Below are positions 1 to 11,496 of a stretch of DNA of 36,204 nucleotides, piece by piece. The DNA is taken from NCBI GenBank assembly GCA_013289985.1, contig JABCYW010000053.1, forward strand, positions 1-36,204, given 5' to 3'. The notes beneath the pieces are model-generated. The model ran no database searches, was not told the DNA's origin, and saw only the letters and a program-made list of their open reading frames with translations. Position numbers and translations under genes: made by a program. This stretch comes from Betaproteobacteria bacterium (lineage in GTDB: Bacteria; Pseudomonadota; Gammaproteobacteria; Burkholderiales; Burkholderiaceae_C). Positions within the stretch are counted from its first letter, which is position 1. Every line of letters starts with the position of its first letter.

Positions 1-2
1 AC

Positions 3-2886
<2,884 letters not shown>

Positions 2887-2894
<8 letters not shown>

Positions 2895-3930
2895 GTGGAT
2901 GCACGAGCCTCCGGGCGGCCTCGACGCCGTCGTGCCGGGCACGCGCCGCGCGATCGCCGGCGAGGCGGTGGGCGTGGTGCTGATCGTCGACGACATCCCC
3001 GACAACCTCGCGGTGCTGCACGACGCGCTGGACGAGTCCGGCTACACGGTGCTGGTGGCCACCGACGGCGCCAGCGCCATCGCCCGGGCCGCGCAGGCGC
3101 TGCCCGACATCGTGCTGCTGGACGCGCTGATGCCCGGCATGGACGGCTTCGAGGTGGCGCGCCGGCTCAAGGCCGACGAGGCGACGGCGCCGATTCCCAT
3201 CGTGTTCATGACGGCGTTGACCGACACCGAGCACGTGCTCGCGGCGTTCGCGGCCGGCGGCGTGGACTACGTCTCCAAGCCGGTGCGCCCGCGCGAGGTG
3301 GTGGCCCGCATCGCCGCGCACCTGCAGAGCGCCCGCCACGCGAAGCAGGCGCGCAACGCCCTCGACGCGTTCGGCCACGCCTCGATCGCGCTGCGTCCCG
3401 CCGACGGCCGCGTCTTGTGGCAGACGCCGCTGGCGCGCGACCTGATGCGGCGGCACTTCGGGGCCGGCGCGGCCGGCGCCCCGATCGCCGACGCGGCCAG
3501 CAGCGTGGCGGCGCCCTTGCGCGCGCCCGCGAGCCTGTGCGACTGGGTGCGCGAGCGCGTCACGCGCGGGCCCGACGCGCTCGAGGGGGCGGACACCTGG
3601 ACCTGCGTCACGGGCACGCAGCGCCTGCATTGCAGCCTCCACCCGGCCAGCGCCGAGGACGAGTGGCTGCTGGTGCTCACGGAGAGCAACAACGGCGCAG
3701 CCATCGAGGCGCTGTCGCTGCAGTTCCGGCTCACGGCGCGCGAGGCCGAGGTGCTGTACTGGGTGGCGCAGGGCAAGACGAACCGCGACATCGGCGACAT
3801 CCTGGGCACGCGGCCCAAGACCATCACCAAGCACCTGGAGCACGTGTTCGAGAAGCTGGGCGTGGAGACGCGCACCGCGGCGGCGGCGCGGGTGCTGGGC
3901 ACGCTGCCCGAGCTGATGCGCCGAAAGTAA
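2887..3930 (+). CDS. LuxR-family response regulator (REC-HTH), partner of the upstream kinase
   Basis: This 347-residue cytoplasmic response regulator has a receiver domain (VLIVDD from about residue 30, phospho-acceptor Asp79 in LLDALMPG, conserved Lys in YVSKPVRP) and a C-terminal LuxR/FixJ helix-turn-helix (about 282-340; LTAREAEVL, KTITKHLEHVFEKLGV). Between them lie about 130 residues with no recognised domain, longer than the usual linker. The ATG lies inside the 3' end of the kinase gene, an 8-bp overlap. It is expected to accept phosphate from that kinase and bind DNA; the nearest downstream target is urtA. The stop codon abuts a palindromic repeat (3930-3998) that could form the mRNA 3' end. 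Function as a urea-uptake regulator is inferred from context only. Confidence 0.9.
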
Positions 3931-3998
3931 AGGGGTCTGGCTCCGGCCCGACCATGCTGATCACAGCGAAGGTGCCCCGGGCCGGTGCCTGACCCCTT
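3930..3998. repeat. Palindromic dispersed repeat, single unit
   Basis: Bases 3930-3950 and 3978-3998 are inverted copies of each other over 21 bp with two mismatches; the arm cores are GGGGTCTGGCTCC and GGGGTCAGGCACC. The element fills the whole gap between two convergent genes: its first base is the last base of the regulator's TAA, and its last two bases are part of the stop codon of the opposite-strand gene. Related units occur at 10290-10357 and 33416-33486. As RNA it would fold into a strong hairpin from either strand, so a bidirectional terminator or mRNA-stabilising role is plausible. REP/BIME-like is an inference from structure. Confidence 0.85.
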
Positions 3999-4437
3999 AC
4001 CGCCCCTGCCGGCTCGCCTGGAAATCGAGGAAGCGGATCGCCGAGTCGCGCACGCCCGCGGCGGCGCGCGGGTGCGAGGCGACGACCGTCAGGTGCTTCA
4101 GCCAGGCGGCGCGTTCCTCGCGCGGCAGCTTCGAATTGAGCAGGCGGTTGGCCATCCACGCAGTCAGTTCGGTGGGCTGGCGTTCCAGCGACGCCGCCAG
4201 CAGCATGGGGTAGCCGGCCTGACCCTCCAGCGCGCGCACCAGCGGGCCGGGCGCGCCGAAATCGGCCTGCGGATGGCGCTCGAGCAAGGCCAGCAGCGCG
4301 GGGGCGACGCGTTCGCATCCGGGCAGGGCGTCGAAGCCGGCCAGCAACTCGTTGAGGCGGTGGACGTTGTCCGCGCCGTCCTCGGTCGGATGGAACGTCT
4401 CCAGGTCGGCCAGGAGGGCGTCGACGGAACCGGTCAT
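3997..4437 (-). CDS. Conserved-looking hypothetical protein, all-helical
   Basis: This gene encodes 146 residues and I do not recognise a named family. The ATG at 4437 is preferred over an in-frame TTG five codons upstream because ATG is the usual start and the protein then begins MTGSVDALL. The sequence is soluble, without signal peptide or membrane segment, and looks helical, with Leu-rich stretches such as ALLALLERHP and TAWMANRLLNSKLP reminiscent of HEAT-like or small immunity-type helical proteins. That resemblance is weak and no toxin gene is adjacent. It is convergent with the response regulator and divergent from urtA, so the 210 bp to its right must hold its promoter as well as that of urt. 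High-GC codon use matches its neighbours, supporting a real gene. Confidence 0.65.
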   Translation of the reverse strand: MTGSVDALLADLETFHPTEDGADNVHRLNELLAGFDALPGCERVAPALLALLERHPQADFGAPGPLVRALEGQAGYPMLLAASLERQPTELTAWMANRLLNSKLPREERAAWLKHLTVVASHPRAAAGVRDSAIRFLDFQASRQGR

Positions 4438-4553
4438 GTGTGTCAATGGCAACTGGGGAACGGCTAGCGTAGCCGTTCGGCGCGCGGCCGCGCCCCGTCA
4501 CCGACAAGCCACCTCGGGCCGCGTGGTCGAATCCGCGGCGTGGCCGCCGGGGG

Positions 4554-4598
4554 TACGGCATGTGTCGTATGTCGCCGCCGGGCCGTGTTGCTTATTCT
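4554..4598 (+). promoter_or_regulatory. Candidate urtA promoter with TACG-N8-CGTA inverted repeat
   Basis: The gap 4438-4647 contains TACG (4554-4557) and CGTA (4566-4569), a 16-bp inverted repeat. A possible -10 hexamer TATTCT lies at 4593-4598 with no good -35. If transcription starts near 4605, the repeat is centred near -43, the usual place for a class II activator. Short TAC/GTA half-sites are typical of NarL/FixJ-type regulators, and such a regulator is encoded just upstream. No sigma-54 GG-N10-GC element was found here. Confidence 0.3.
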
Positions 4599-4647
4599 TC
4601 ATCCATCGTCCTCGGCACAGAGGACCTTCTTGAGGAGCGACCCCGCA

Positions 4648-5919
4648 ATGACCACTTCCCGCCGCAGCTTCAGCCTGACGTTGGGTGCGCTAGCCGCATT
4701 CGCCTCGTTGACCTCGATGACGCCGGCCCAGGCGGCCGACACGATCAAGGTCGGCATCCTGCACTCGCTGTCCGGCACGATGGCGATCTCCGAGACGGTG
4801 TTGAAGGACACCGCGCTGATGACGATCGCCGAGATCAACGCCAAGGGCGGCGTGCTGGGCAAGCAGCTCGAGCCGGTGGTCGTCGACCCGGCCTCGAACT
4901 GGCCGCTGTTCGCCGAGAAGGCGCGCCAGCTGATCACGCAGGACAAGGTGGCCGTGGTCTTCGGCTGCTGGACCAGCGTGTCGCGCAAGTCGGTGCTGCC
5001 GGTGTTCGAGGAACTGAACAGCCTGCTGTTCTACCCGGTGCAGTATGAAGGCGAGGAGCTGAGCAAGAACGTGTTCTACACGGGCGCGGCGCCGAACCAG
5101 CAGGCCATTCCCGCGGTCGAATACCTGATGTCCAAGGACGGCGGCTCGGCCAAGCGCTTCGTGCTGCTGGGCACCGACTACGTCTACCCGCGCACGACCA
5201 ACAAGATCCTGCGCTCGTTCCTGCACTCCAGGGGCGTGAAGGACGAGGACATCATGGAGGAGTACACGCCGTTCGGCCACTCCGACTACCAGTCCATCAT
5301 CGCCAAGATCAAGAAGTTCGCGAGCGAAGGCAAGAAGACCGCCGTCGTCTCGACGATCAACGGCGACTCCAACGTGCCGTTCTACAAGGAGCTGGGCAAC
5401 CAGGGCATCAAGGCGACCGACGTGCCGGTGGTGGCGTTCTCGGTCGGCGAGGAGGAACTGCGCGGCGTCGACGCCAAGCCGCTGGTGGGCCACCTGGCGG
5501 CGTGGAACTACTTCATGTCCATCAAGAACCCAACCAACGCGGCCTTCATCAAGGAATGGTCGGACTACGCCAAGAGCGCCAACCTGGCGAGCAAGGACAA
5601 GCCACTCACCAACGACCCGATGGAGGCCACCTACATCGGCATCCACATGTGGGCGCAGGCGGTGGAGAAGGCCAAGTCCACCGACACCGACAAGGTGATC
5701 GCGGCGATGGCCGGCCAGACCTTCAAGGCCCCGGGCGGCTTCGTGTCGACCATGGATCCGAAGAACCACCACCTGCACAAGCCGGTCTTCATCGGCGAGA
5801 TCAAGCCGGACGGCCAGTTCAACGTGGTGTGGAAGACGCCGGGCCCGATCAAGGCGCAGCCGTGGAGCCCGTACATCCCCGAAGACAAGGGCAAGAAGGA
5901 CGAGCCCGAGAAGAAGTGA
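4648..5919 (+). CDS. urtA: Urea ABC transporter, periplasmic urea-binding protein
   Basis: This 423-residue protein is the substrate-binding subunit that delivers urea to the UrtBC channel. The N-terminus (TTSRRSFSLTLGALAAF, with AQAA near residue 30) is a signal peptide with a twin-arginine-like SRRxFxL motif. The mature part is a type I periplasmic-binding fold with family sequences IKVGILHSLSGTMAISE and FGCWTSVSRKSVLPVFE. The start ATG at 4648 has a good ribosome-binding site (AGGAG near 4633) and gives the normal family length. The C-terminus is a charged Lys/Glu tail. It is first in urtABCDE and 7 bp ahead of urtB. Regulation probably involves the inverted repeat and weak promoter upstream. 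Assignment to the urea branch rather than branched-chain amino acids rests on strong resemblance to UrtA and the full UrtABCDE order. Confidence 0.95.
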   Translation: MTTSRRSFSLTLGALAAFASLTSMTPAQAADTIKVGILHSLSGTMAISETVLKDTALMTIAEINAKGGVLGKQLEPVVVDPASNWPLFAEKARQLITQDKVAVVFGCWTSVSRKSVLPVFEELNSLLFYPVQYEGEELSKNVFYTGAAPNQQAIPAVEYLMSKDGGSAKRFVLLGTDYVYPRTTNKILRSFLHSRGVKDEDIMEEYTPFGHSDYQSIIAKIKKFASEGKKTAVVSTINGDSNVPFYKELGNQGIKATDVPVVAFSVGEEELRGVDAKPLVGHLAAWNYFMSIKNPTNAAFIKEWSDYAKSANLASKDKPLTNDPMEATYIGIHMWAQAVEKAKSTDTDKVIAAMAGQTFKAPGGFVSTMDPKNHHLHKPVFIGEIKPDGQFNVVWKTPGPIKAQPWSPYIPEDKGKKDEPEKK

Positions 5920-5926
5920 GTCGACG

Positions 5927-7528
5927 ATGCGGCGACTCACTCTCCGAAGTGCCTTCATCGCGCTGGCCGCGGTGCTGGTCATGGTCGCCGCTCCCGCCTG
6001 GGCGCTCGACGCGGCCCAGGCGCGCGCGATCGCCGTCGGCGACGGCGACGCGCGCATCGCGGCCCTGCAGGACGCGGTGGCGCGGGCCGATCCCGGGCTG
6101 GCCACGTTCGCGCAGGCGCTGCTCGACGATTCCGTGAAGACCACCGCCACCGGGGTCTTCATCGTGCACGACGACAAGGCGGTCGACGCCGTCACCGGCC
6201 AGCCCGCGAGGCTGCCCGACGACGCCGAGGACGTCTCCAACAACAACCGCATGCGCGGCGCGCTGCAGACGGCGCTCAGCGGCCTGCGCCTCGTCTCGCC
6301 CGAGCTCGCCACGCGGCGCGCCGCGGTCGACGACCTCACCAAGGGCGACGCCGATCCGGCGCTGCTGCCCGTGATAGCCAAGGCGATTGCCAGGGAGACC
6401 GACGCCGGCCTGAAGTCGCGCCTGGAACGCCTGAAGGCCGCGGCCCAGATCGCCGCGCCCGACCGCGCGCAGCGCCTGCAGGCGATCCAGCTGCTGTCCA
6501 ACAGCGGCGAGCCCACGGTACGCGCGCTGCTGCAGTCGCGCCTCGCGCCCGATGCCGAGACCGACCTCGAGCTGCGCGCCGCCCTCGCGCACGCCGTCAC
6601 GCAGGTGGACGGGCGGCTGGCCTGGGGCGAGCGCCTGGGCGTGCTGTTCACCGGCATCAGCCTGGGCTCCATCCTGCTGCTGGTGGCCCTCGGCCTGGCC
6701 ATCACCTACGGGCTGATGGGCGTCATCAACATGGCCCACGGCGAGCTGATGATGATCGGCGCCTATACCACCTGGGGTGTGCAGAACCTGTTCCGCCACT
6801 TCGCGCCCGGGCTGTTCGATGCCTACATCCTGCTCGCCGTTCCCGCTTCCTTCGTCGTGTCGGCCGCCGTCGGCGCGATCCTCGAACGCGGCGTGATCCG
6901 CTTCCTCTACGGCAGGCCGCTGGAGACGCTGCTGGCCACCTGGGGCATCAGCCTCGTCCTGATGCAGGGCGTGCGCTCGCTGTTCGGCGCGCAGAACGTG
7001 GAGGTGGAGAACCCGTCGTGGATGTCGGGCGGCATCGCCGTCACGAGCAACCTCGTGCTGCCGTACAACCGGCTGGCCATCATCGCGTTCGCCGCGCTGG
7101 TGCTGCTGGCCACCTGGGCGCTGATCAGCCGCACGCGCCTGGGCCTGTTCGTGCGCGGCGTCACGCAGAACCGCCGCATGGCGTCCTGCACGGGCATCAA
7201 CACCACGCGCATCGACACGCTGGCCTTCGCGCTGGGCGCCGGCATCGCCGGCATGGCCGGCTGCGCGCTGAGCCAGGTGGGCAACGTGGGCCCCGACCTG
7301 GGCCAGAGCTACATCGTCGACTCGTTCATGGTGGTGGTGCTGGGCGGCGTGGGCCAGCTCGCCGGCACCGTGCTCGCCGCGCTGGGCCTGGGCCTGATGA
7401 ACAAGATGCTGGAGGGCATCGCCGGCGCCGTGCTCGCCAAGATCTTCGTGCTGATCTTCATCGTCGTGTTCATCCAGAAGCGTCCGCAAGGCCTGTTCGC
7501 GCTCAAGGGACGGAGCGCCGAATCGTGA
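5927..7528 (+). CDS. urtB: Urea ABC transporter permease UrtB
   Basis: The product has 533 residues, the usual length for UrtB. A signal-like segment (about 5-25) is followed by a roughly 210-residue helical non-membrane region that is typical of UrtB and absent from ordinary LivH. From about residue 240 the LivH-type permease begins (GISLGSILLLVALGLAITYG), with multiple membrane helices and the conserved GLFVRGVTQNRRMA loop that contacts the ATPases. The C-terminus QKRPQGLFALKGR is characteristic. It forms half of the inner-membrane channel with UrtC. The start ATG lies 7 bp after urtA; the stop overlaps the urtC GTG by 4 bp, indicating translational coupling. Confidence 0.95.
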   Translation: MRRLTLRSAFIALAAVLVMVAAPAWALDAAQARAIAVGDGDARIAALQDAVARADPGLATFAQALLDDSVKTTATGVFIVHDDKAVDAVTGQPARLPDDAEDVSNNNRMRGALQTALSGLRLVSPELATRRAAVDDLTKGDADPALLPVIAKAIARETDAGLKSRLERLKAAAQIAAPDRAQRLQAIQLLSNSGEPTVRALLQSRLAPDAETDLELRAALAHAVTQVDGRLAWGERLGVLFTGISLGSILLLVALGLAITYGLMGVINMAHGELMMIGAYTTWGVQNLFRHFAPGLFDAYILLAVPASFVVSAAVGAILERGVIRFLYGRPLETLLATWGISLVLMQGVRSLFGAQNVEVENPSWMSGGIAVTSNLVLPYNRLAIIAFAALVLLATWALISRTRLGLFVRGVTQNRRMASCTGINTTRIDTLAFALGAGIAGMAGCALSQVGNVGPDLGQSYIVDSFMVVVLGGVGQLAGTVLAALGLGLMNKMLEGIAGAVLAKIFVLIFIVVFIQKRPQGLFALKGRSAES

Positions 7529-8657
7529 CCCCAGCCGCTCCCGTTCAACTCCTGCCGGAATCGCGCCGTGGCCTGCTGCTGGGCGTGCGCGGCTGGAGCG
7601 CCGTGATCGGCGTGCTGGCCGTCATCGCGGTGCTGATCCCGCTGCTGAACCTGGCGGTGCCGGCGGGCAACCCGCTGCACCTCGGCGACTACGGCGTGGC
7701 GCTGGTGGCCAAGATCATGTGCTACGCGATCTGCGCGCTGGCGATGGACCTGATCTGGGGCTACACGGGCATCCTGTCGCTGGGCCACGGCCTGTACTTC
7801 GCGCTCGGCGGCTACGCGATGGGCATGTACCTGATGCGCCAGATCGGCCACGACGGCAACTACCGCAGCGACCTGCCCGACTTCATGGTGTTCCTGGACT
7901 GGAAGGCCATGCCCTGGACCTGGGCCGGCAGCGCGTCGTTCGTGTTCCAGATGATCCTGGTGGTGGCCGTGCCGGCGGTGGTCTCGGGCGTGTTCGGCTG
8001 GTTCGCGTTCCGCTCGCGCATCAAGGGCGTGTACTTCTCCATCATCACGCAGGCGCTCACCTTCGCCGGCATGCTGCTGTTCTTCCGCAACGAGACGGGC
8101 TTCGGCGGCAACAACGGCTTCACCGACTTCAAGCGCATCCTGGGCATCTCGATCGCCGCGCCGTCCACGCGCATGGTGCTGTTCGTGCTGACGGGGCTCA
8201 CGCTGGTGGCGTTCTACCTGCTGGCGCGCGCCATCGTCAACAGCAAGTACGGCCGCGTGCTGCAGGCGATCCGCGACGCCGAGAGCCGCGTGATGTTCAC
8301 CGGCTACGACCCGCTGAAGTACAAGCTGTCGATCTGGGTGCTGTCGGCCGTGATGTGCGGCATCGCCGGCGCGCTGTACGTTCCGCAGGTGGGCATCATC
8401 AACCCGAGCGAGATGTCGCCGGCCGCGTCCATCGAGATGGCGATCTGGGCGGCCGTGGGCGGCCGCGGCACGCTGGTGGGGCCGATCGTCGGCGCGTTCT
8501 TCGTCAACGGCGCCAAGAGCTGGTTCACCCAGGCGTTCCCCGAGTTCTGGCTGTACTTCCTGGGCGCGCTGTTCATCGCGGTGACGCTGTTCCTGCCGCG
8601 CGGGATCATGGGGATCAAGGATCGGTTGAAGAAGGAAAAGGGCGTGGAGGTGAAGGC

Positions 8658-8661
<4 letters not shown>
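7525..8661 (+). CDS. urtC: Urea ABC transporter permease UrtC
   Basis: This is a 378-residue LivM-type inner-membrane permease. The GTG start at 7525 overlaps the urtB TGA and has a GGAG ribosome-binding site near 7511. It gives an N-terminus with a short cytoplasmic segment before the first membrane helix (VIGVLAVIAVLIPLLN). Family sequences include WGYTGILSLGHGLYFALGGY and the ATPase-contact loop SKYGRVLQAIRDAESR, then AVGGRGTLVGPIVGA near the C-terminus. It pairs with UrtB to form the channel and is energised by UrtD and UrtE. The last codons overlap urtD by 4 bp (ATGA). Longer upstream extensions of this frame run inside urtB and are not used. Confidence 0.95.
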
Positions 8662-9533
<872 letters not shown>

Positions 9534-9538
9534 GAAAA

Positions 9539-10231
9539 ATGCTTCAAGTCGAAGGACTGAACCAGTACTACGGCGGCTCGCACATCCTGCGCGACGTGTC
9601 GCTGCAGGCCCGGGTGGGCGAGGTGACGGTGGTGCTGGGTCGCAACGGCGTGGGCAAGACCACGCTGCTCAAGAGCCTGATGGGCGTGGTGCCCACGCGC
9701 ACCGGAACGATCCGGCTGGACGACAGGGACCTGGCCGGCAAGGCGCCGTACGAGCGCGTGCGTTCGGGCGTCGGCTACGTGCCGCAGGGCCGCGAGATCT
9801 TCGGGCGCCTGACGGTGATGGACAACCTGCGCATGGGACTGGCCTCGATGCCCTCGGGCAGCGACGTGCCGGCCGAGATGTTCGAGCTGTTCCCGGTGCT
9901 GGCGCAGATGAAGAACCGCCGCGGCGGCGACCTCTCGGGCGGCCAGCAGCAGCAGCTGGCCATCGCGCGCGCGCTCGCGCCGGGGCCGCGACTGCTGCTG
10001 CTGGACGAGCCCACCGAAGGCATCCAGCCATCCGTCATCAAGGACATCGGCCGCGTGATCCGCAAGCTCGCCGACCGCAAGACCATGGCCATCGTGCTGG
10101 TGGAGCAGTTCTACGACTTCGCTGCGGAGCTGGCCGACGCCTACGTCGTGATGGAGCGCGGCGTGGTGATCGCGCAGGGTGCGGGGTCGGCGATGGCGTC
10201 GGACGGGGTGCGGACGTTGATGTCGGTCTGA
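9539..10231 (+). CDS. urtE: Urea ABC transporter ATP-binding protein UrtE
   Basis: This 230-residue LivF-type ATPase is the second nucleotide-binding subunit of the urea importer. Walker A is GRNGVGKTT (residues 34-42), the signature is LSGGQQQQLAIARAL, Walker B is RLLLLDEP and the switch His position is replaced by Gln in VLVEQFYDFA, as is common in this subfamily. The N-terminus LQVEGLNQYYGGSHIL is typical of UrtE. It closes the urt operon; the last base of its TGA is the first base of a palindromic repeat array (10231-10357) that separates it from the convergent ureD. Confidence 0.95.
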   Translation: MLQVEGLNQYYGGSHILRDVSLQARVGEVTVVLGRNGVGKTTLLKSLMGVVPTRTGTIRLDDRDLAGKAPYERVRSGVGYVPQGREIFGRLTVMDNLRMGLASMPSGSDVPAEMFELFPVLAQMKNRRGGDLSGGQQQQLAIARALAPGPRLLLLDEPTEGIQPSVIKDIGRVIRKLADRKTMAIVLVEQFYDFAAELADAYVVMERGVVIAQGAGSAMASDGVRTLMSV

Positions 10232-10357
10232 AGGGGTCTGGCTCCGCAGGTGCCCGACCCCGATCGTGGACCAGGGTCTCGACGCGATCGGGGTCAGGCA
10301 CCCGCGGCCGACGCCGCCAGCCTTCGGGACGCGGCGTCCGGCGGGAGCCAGACCCCT
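10231..10357. repeat. Palindromic dispersed repeat, nested array
   Basis: The outer arms (about 10231-10247 and 10341-10357) carry GGGGTCTGGCTCC and its inverse. The inner arms (10249-10266 and 10285-10302) match as inverted copies at 17 of 18 positions, with core GGGGTCAGGCACC. The part 10290-10357 is a full 68-bp unit like that at 3930-3998, including a central CCTTCGGG. The element fills the gap between urtE and convergent ureD and begins on the last base of the urtE stop codon. A strong hairpin forms in RNA from either strand. Confidence 0.87.
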
Positions 10358-10361
10358 GCGT

Positions 10362-11198
10362 TCAGGTTCGCCACACGCGCGGCGTGCACGCCTCGCGCGA
10401 CCACGCCAGCGCGCGCCACGCGCGCCACACGCTCGCGAGCAGGTCGTGGATCGGCTCCACGCGCGGGGCCAGCACCCGCAAGGTGACGACGTCCGGCTGC
10501 GGCGCCGTCGCGCCTGCCGTCGCGGCCAACGAGTGGGCACCGGCGATCTCGCGCGCCACGTCCAGCAGTTGCTCGCGACGATCGTCCGCCAGCGGCGTGC
10601 CGGCGGCGAACCACAGCGTGCCGAGGGCGCGATGGCCGGCCCAGCCGCACGGGCCGTCGAGCAGCGCGGCGTCGCCGGCCGCGGTGCGACCGCGCTCGAG
10701 CCAGCGCGGGCCCACCGCGATGGCGTGGCGATAGTCGCCGGCCACGAAGGGCGCGTCGGCGGCGGGCAGGCCCAGCGCCACGCAGTCCCAGCCGAACATC
10801 TCGGCGCCCGGCGCGAGCTCGAAGTCCATGCGGTTGTCGGCGCGCGCGCCGGAGTGGACCAGCGTCTCCAGCGGCAGCCATTCGAGGCGGGCGCCGCCGG
10901 CCACGCGGGCATGGATCGCCTGCGCGGCGCGCTCGCCGCCGCTGCGGTAGAAGCGCGTGGCGCCGGGCGTGGTGACGAGGGCGTGGGCGCCTTCGCCGAG
11001 GCTCAGGGCCACGTCCAGCGTGTCGCCCCCGACGATGCCGCCCGGCGGGTGCACCACCACCGTGTGGCACACCTCGGGGCCCTCGGGGAACAGGCTCTTG
11101 AGCACGCGCAGCGGGCCGTCGTGGCGGAAGGCCAGGCGCGTGCCCGCGGTTGCGGCGTCGGCGCGGTAGTCCAGGTTCAGGCGGGCGTGCCAGGCCAT
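10362..11198 (-). CDS. ureD: Urease accessory protein UreD
   Basis: This 278-residue protein has the features of UreD/UreH: HPPGGIVGGDTL and TTPGATRFYRS in the N-terminal half, and WLPLETLVHSGARADN and RMDFELAPGAE in the middle. UreD works with UreF and UreG in loading nickel into apo-urease in the cytoplasm. The ATG at 11198 gives the family's usual N-terminus (LNLDYRADAATAGTRL). In relatives ureD normally heads ureABC-EFG; here it is alone, faces urtABCDE and is followed by a palindromic repeat. No ureA, B, C, E, F or G is in the window, so the rest must lie elsewhere or be lost. High-GC codon use is normal and the frame is intact. Confidence 0.93.
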   Translation of the reverse strand: MAWHARLNLDYRADAATAGTRLAFRHDGPLRVLKSLFPEGPEVCHTVVVHPPGGIVGGDTLDVALSLGEGAHALVTTPGATRFYRSGGERAAQAIHARVAGGARLEWLPLETLVHSGARADNRMDFELAPGAEMFGWDCVALGLPAADAPFVAGDYRHAIAVGPRWLERGRTAAGDAALLDGPCGWAGHRALGTLWFAAGTPLADDRREQLLDVAREIAGAHSLAATAGATAPQPDVVTLRVLAPRVEPIHDLLASVWRAWRALAWSREACTPRVWRT

Positions 11199-11268
11199 CG
11201 GGCGGGTGTCGAGTGGGAATGCACGGAGGGTATCTCACGCGGCCGGCTCGCCGGTTTGATGCAGGCGG

Positions 11269-11283
11269 TTCACAAAGCTTTAC
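11269..11283 (-). promoter_or_regulatory. Candidate CpxR-like box in the ureD / response-regulator gap
   Basis: Read on the minus strand the site is GTAAA-GCTTT-GTGAA, nine of ten positions of the CpxR consensus GTAAA-N5-GTAAA. It lies in the 298-bp divergent gap 11199-11496, about 70 bp upstream of ureD and about 215 bp upstream of the chosen start of an OmpR-type regulator. It could serve autoregulation or ureD. No convincing -35/-10 pair was seen in this gap. One match could arise by chance. Confidence 0.25.
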
Positions 11284-11496
11284 CCGTCTCGCATCCGCTG
11301 TTGACCGCGAACGGGCACGATGCGTGCAGCGAGCTCGCCGGCGCCCCGCGTGCCTTCGCCGGTTTCCATCTTCCCCTTGCGGCTGCGGCCGCGCGAAATG
11401 ACTGACCCGATGACATCCTTCGACTCGATGGGTTACGCTCCGTCCGCGCAGGGTGTCCGCCCTGCCGCTTCCACCTCGCGGAACGCCCACTCCTCC

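Noticed and set aside
4575-4595. Sigma-54 promoter before urtA
   Set aside because: A TTGCT occurs at 4588-4592, but the required GG is not 10 bp upstream of the GC; spacing and sequence do not fit.
4690-6705. A 671-codon minus-strand open frame opposite urtA and urtB
   Set aside because: Antisense to well-supported transporter genes and without recognisable domains.
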